Source of the DNA: an uncultured Pseudomonas sp.
GTDB taxonomy: Bacteria; Pseudomonadota; Gammaproteobacteria; Pseudomonadales; Pseudomonadaceae
Reading direction: 5' to 3'
Assembly (NCBI GenBank): GCA_943914515.1
Contig: CALUCI010000004.1
Span: forward strand, 7,464-71,463
Length of the DNA: 64,000 nucleotides
Shown: piece after piece, positions 63,948 through 64,000 of the stretch
Layout: each line of letters opens with the position of its first letter
Numbering within the stretch: position 1 is the first letter of the stretch
Translations under genes and position numbers: made by a program
Notes under the pieces: model-generated
Database searches by the model: none
What the model was told of the DNA's origin: nothing
What the model saw: the letters and a program-made list of their open reading frames with translations, nothing else

Positions 63948-64000
63948 TGGCGTCCCCTAGGGGACTCGAACCCCTGTTACCGCCGTGAAAGGGCGGTGTC
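63948..64000 (-). tRNA. tRNA-Glu (anticodon TTC), cut by window end
   Basis: The 3' part of a tRNA on the minus strand: anticodon arm CCGCCCTTTCACGGCGG (TTC), T loop GGTTCGAGTCC, acceptor 3' strand and encoded CCA. The 5' part lies past base 64000. It is 5 nt upstream of tRNA-Gly, so both are one transcript. Confidence 0.95.

Overview
This window is chromosomal DNA from a Pseudomonas, most probably of the P. fluorescens group. The support is the gene order (flgBCDEFGHIJKL, glycosylation genes, fliC-flaG-fliD-fliS-fliT-fleQ-fleSR-fliEFG; then rluC/rne and murB-kdsB-lpxK-exbDB-comEC), the Pseudomonas-type regulators FleQ/FleS/FleR, and a PA2817-like gene near fadE. The DNA is GC-rich with dense, overlapping ORFs. 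The species is an inference.

Layout. From 116 to about 44100 nearly everything is on the minus strand and forms the polar flagellum locus, so transcription runs from high to low coordinates. Hook-basal-body genes flgB-flgL lie at 44097-32361. Then comes a roughly 20 kb glycosylation island (32241-11613), then flagellin and cap genes with their chaperones (11395-7798), then the regulators FleQ, FleS and FleR (7629-3365), then fliE, fliF and fliG (3251-116). The window ends just before the expected fliH. Good sigma-54 sites precede fliE, fleS, flgB and flgF. Good sigma-28 sites precede fliC and fliST. This fits the known hierarchy FleQ/RpoN, then FleSR/RpoN, then FliA.

The glycosylation island holds two sugar routes. 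One is pseudaminic-acid-like (pseC, pseF, a PseG-acetyltransferase fusion, pseI), next to a Maf/DUF115-type transferase and a FabH-like ketoacyl synthase. A complete pseB is absent: the pseC frame opens with about 23 residues that look like the PseB N-terminus, suggesting a deletion scar. The other is a compact, translationally coupled set for a CDP-activated branched deoxyhexose (rfbF, rfbG, an RfbC-type epimerase, a C-methyltransferase, a reductase/epimerase, a second methyltransferase and a CmcI-like O-methyltransferase), flanked by two very large multi-domain glycosyltransferases of about 967 and 1195 residues. Together these suggest a methylated, possibly acylated glycan on flagellin.

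From 44365 to 64000 the window is housekeeping: sppA, a HAD phosphatase and rluC on the minus strand; a 739-bp divergent leader region; rne on the plus strand; then the minus-strand envelope operon comEC(separate)-exbB-exbD-lpxK-ycaR-kdsB-murB. The low-molecular-weight tyrosine phosphatase gene usually between kdsB and murB is replaced by a 28-codon coupled ORF. Next come a DUF2062 gene, a two-gene ABC exporter, a glutathione S-transferase, fadE, a PA2817-like gene, and tRNA-Gly and tRNA-Glu (cut by the window end).

All functions were read from sequence and family knowledge without database searches. The most unusual points are the glycan island with its pseB scar and the ptp-remnant-like ORF.
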